Below, piece by piece: positions 5,064 through 5,488 of a stretch of 5,488 nt of DNA; the stretch's first letter is position 1, and each line of letters begins with the position of its first letter. Source of the stretch: Acidobacteriota bacterium (GTDB lineage Bacteria > Acidobacteriota > Thermoanaerobaculia > Multivoradales > JAHEKO01); contig SBFI01000381.1 in the NCBI GenBank assembly GCA_006227875.1, forward strand, positions 1-5,488, read 5' to 3'. Position numbers and translations under genes: made by a program. The notes beneath the pieces are model-generated. The model ran no database searches, was not told the origin of the DNA, and saw nothing but the letters and a program-made list of their open reading frames with translations.

Positions 5064-5488
5064 GTGCGACTCCTTCTCCTCAGCAGCTCAAAGGTCCACG
5101 GCTCGGGCTATCTCGACCACTGCGAGGATTTCATCCGGGATCATTTCTCCGGCGTCGACCGGGTGCTTTTTGTCCCCTACGCGGCTCACGATCGGGACCG
5201 CTATGCCGATCAGGTGCGATCCCGATTCGCGGCCCTGGGTCTGGAAACGGACTCCGTGCACGAGGGCGACGACCCGGTGGCGGCTGTCGAGCGGGCGCAG
5301 GCTTTCTTTGTCGGTGGCGGCAACACCTTCCGGCTGCTTGCCGAGCTCTACAACAACCGGCTGCTGGAGCCGATCAGGCAGAAGGTCGCCACCGGCGCGC
5401 CCTACATGGGGAGCAGCGCCGGCACCAACATCGCCTGTCCGACCGTGCGCACCACCAACGACATGCCCATCGTCTACCCACCCAGCCT
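5064..5488 (+). CDS. pepE: Peptidase E (alpha-aspartyl dipeptidase, family S51), 3' end beyond the window
   Basis: The first 141 codons of a peptidase E are present; the family is usually about 230 residues, so roughly the last 40% is cut off. PepE is a cytosolic serine peptidase with a class-I-glutamine-amidotransferase-like fold that cleaves dipeptides starting with aspartate. Landmarks are the N-terminal strand VRLLLLSSS, the family motif VGGGNTFRLL (83-92), the nucleophile elbow GSSAGTN (116-122) with S118 as likely nucleophile, and ACPTVRTTNDMPIV (124-137), whose D133 corresponds to the triad aspartate. The catalytic histidine would lie past the window edge. The elbow reads GSSAG, where the E. 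coli enzyme has GWSAG. GTG is the first usable start after an in-frame TAA at 5022-5024, and it aligns with the start of E. coli PepE; the ribosome binding site is weak. There is no signal peptide. It is transcribed away from the TPR lipoprotein gene, and no operon partner is visible. Confidence 0.92.
   Translation, partial: MRLLLLSSSKVHGSGYLDHCEDFIRDHFSGVDRVLFVPYAAHDRDRYADQVRSRFAALGLETDSVHEGDDPVAAVERAQAFFVGGGNTFRLLAELYNNRLLEPIRQKVATGAPYMGSSAGTNIACPTVRTTNDMPIVYPPS

Overview
The window looks like a stretch of a high-GC bacterial chromosome (roughly 60-65% GC by eye). It is probably from a Gram-negative: two of its proteins carry export signals, one of them a lipoprotein signal with a Pro/Thr-rich tether. 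The families present (M64 peptidase, REC-PAS-GGDEF-EAL signalling protein, YjbQ, TPR lipoprotein, peptidase E) are widespread, so the phylum cannot be fixed. Acidobacteriota or a proteobacterial lineage would fit, but that is inference. I see no RNA gene, IS element, CRISPR array, phage gene or recombination site.

Left part (1-3262, minus strand). A multidomain cyclic-di-GMP turnover gene (REC-PAS-GGDEF-EAL) begins at 3262 and reads leftward. It is interrupted by a -1-type frame change near 1791-1799, inside its EAL domain, and the rest of the EAL domain continues in the next frame to 1167. After 61 bp a secreted M64-family zinc metallopeptidase gene starts at 1105 and runs off the left edge. 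The same strand and short gap suggest co-transcription, so the locus may pair c-di-GMP signalling with a secreted protease (inference).

Middle (3263-3583). A 321-bp divergent intergenic region separates the signalling gene from a plus-strand yjbQ-family gene. It contains several short inverted repeats and a weak promoter-like element, but no gene I can support.

Right part (3584-5488). The yjbQ-like gene (3584-3991) converges on a minus-strand TPR lipoprotein gene (4979 to 3972), and the two overlap by 20 bp at their 3' ends. An 84-bp divergent gap then leads to a plus-strand peptidase E (aspartyl dipeptidase) gene that starts with GTG at 5064 and is cut by the right edge.

Overall the content is housekeeping and signalling. 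The most notable feature is the EAL frame break: every c-di-GMP active-site residue I can identify is kept across the two frames, and a 7-bp perfect hairpin lies 9 nt downstream. A sequencing or assembly indel, or a recent mutation, is the simplest explanation; programmed frameshifting is possible but unproven. I found no convincing new system.
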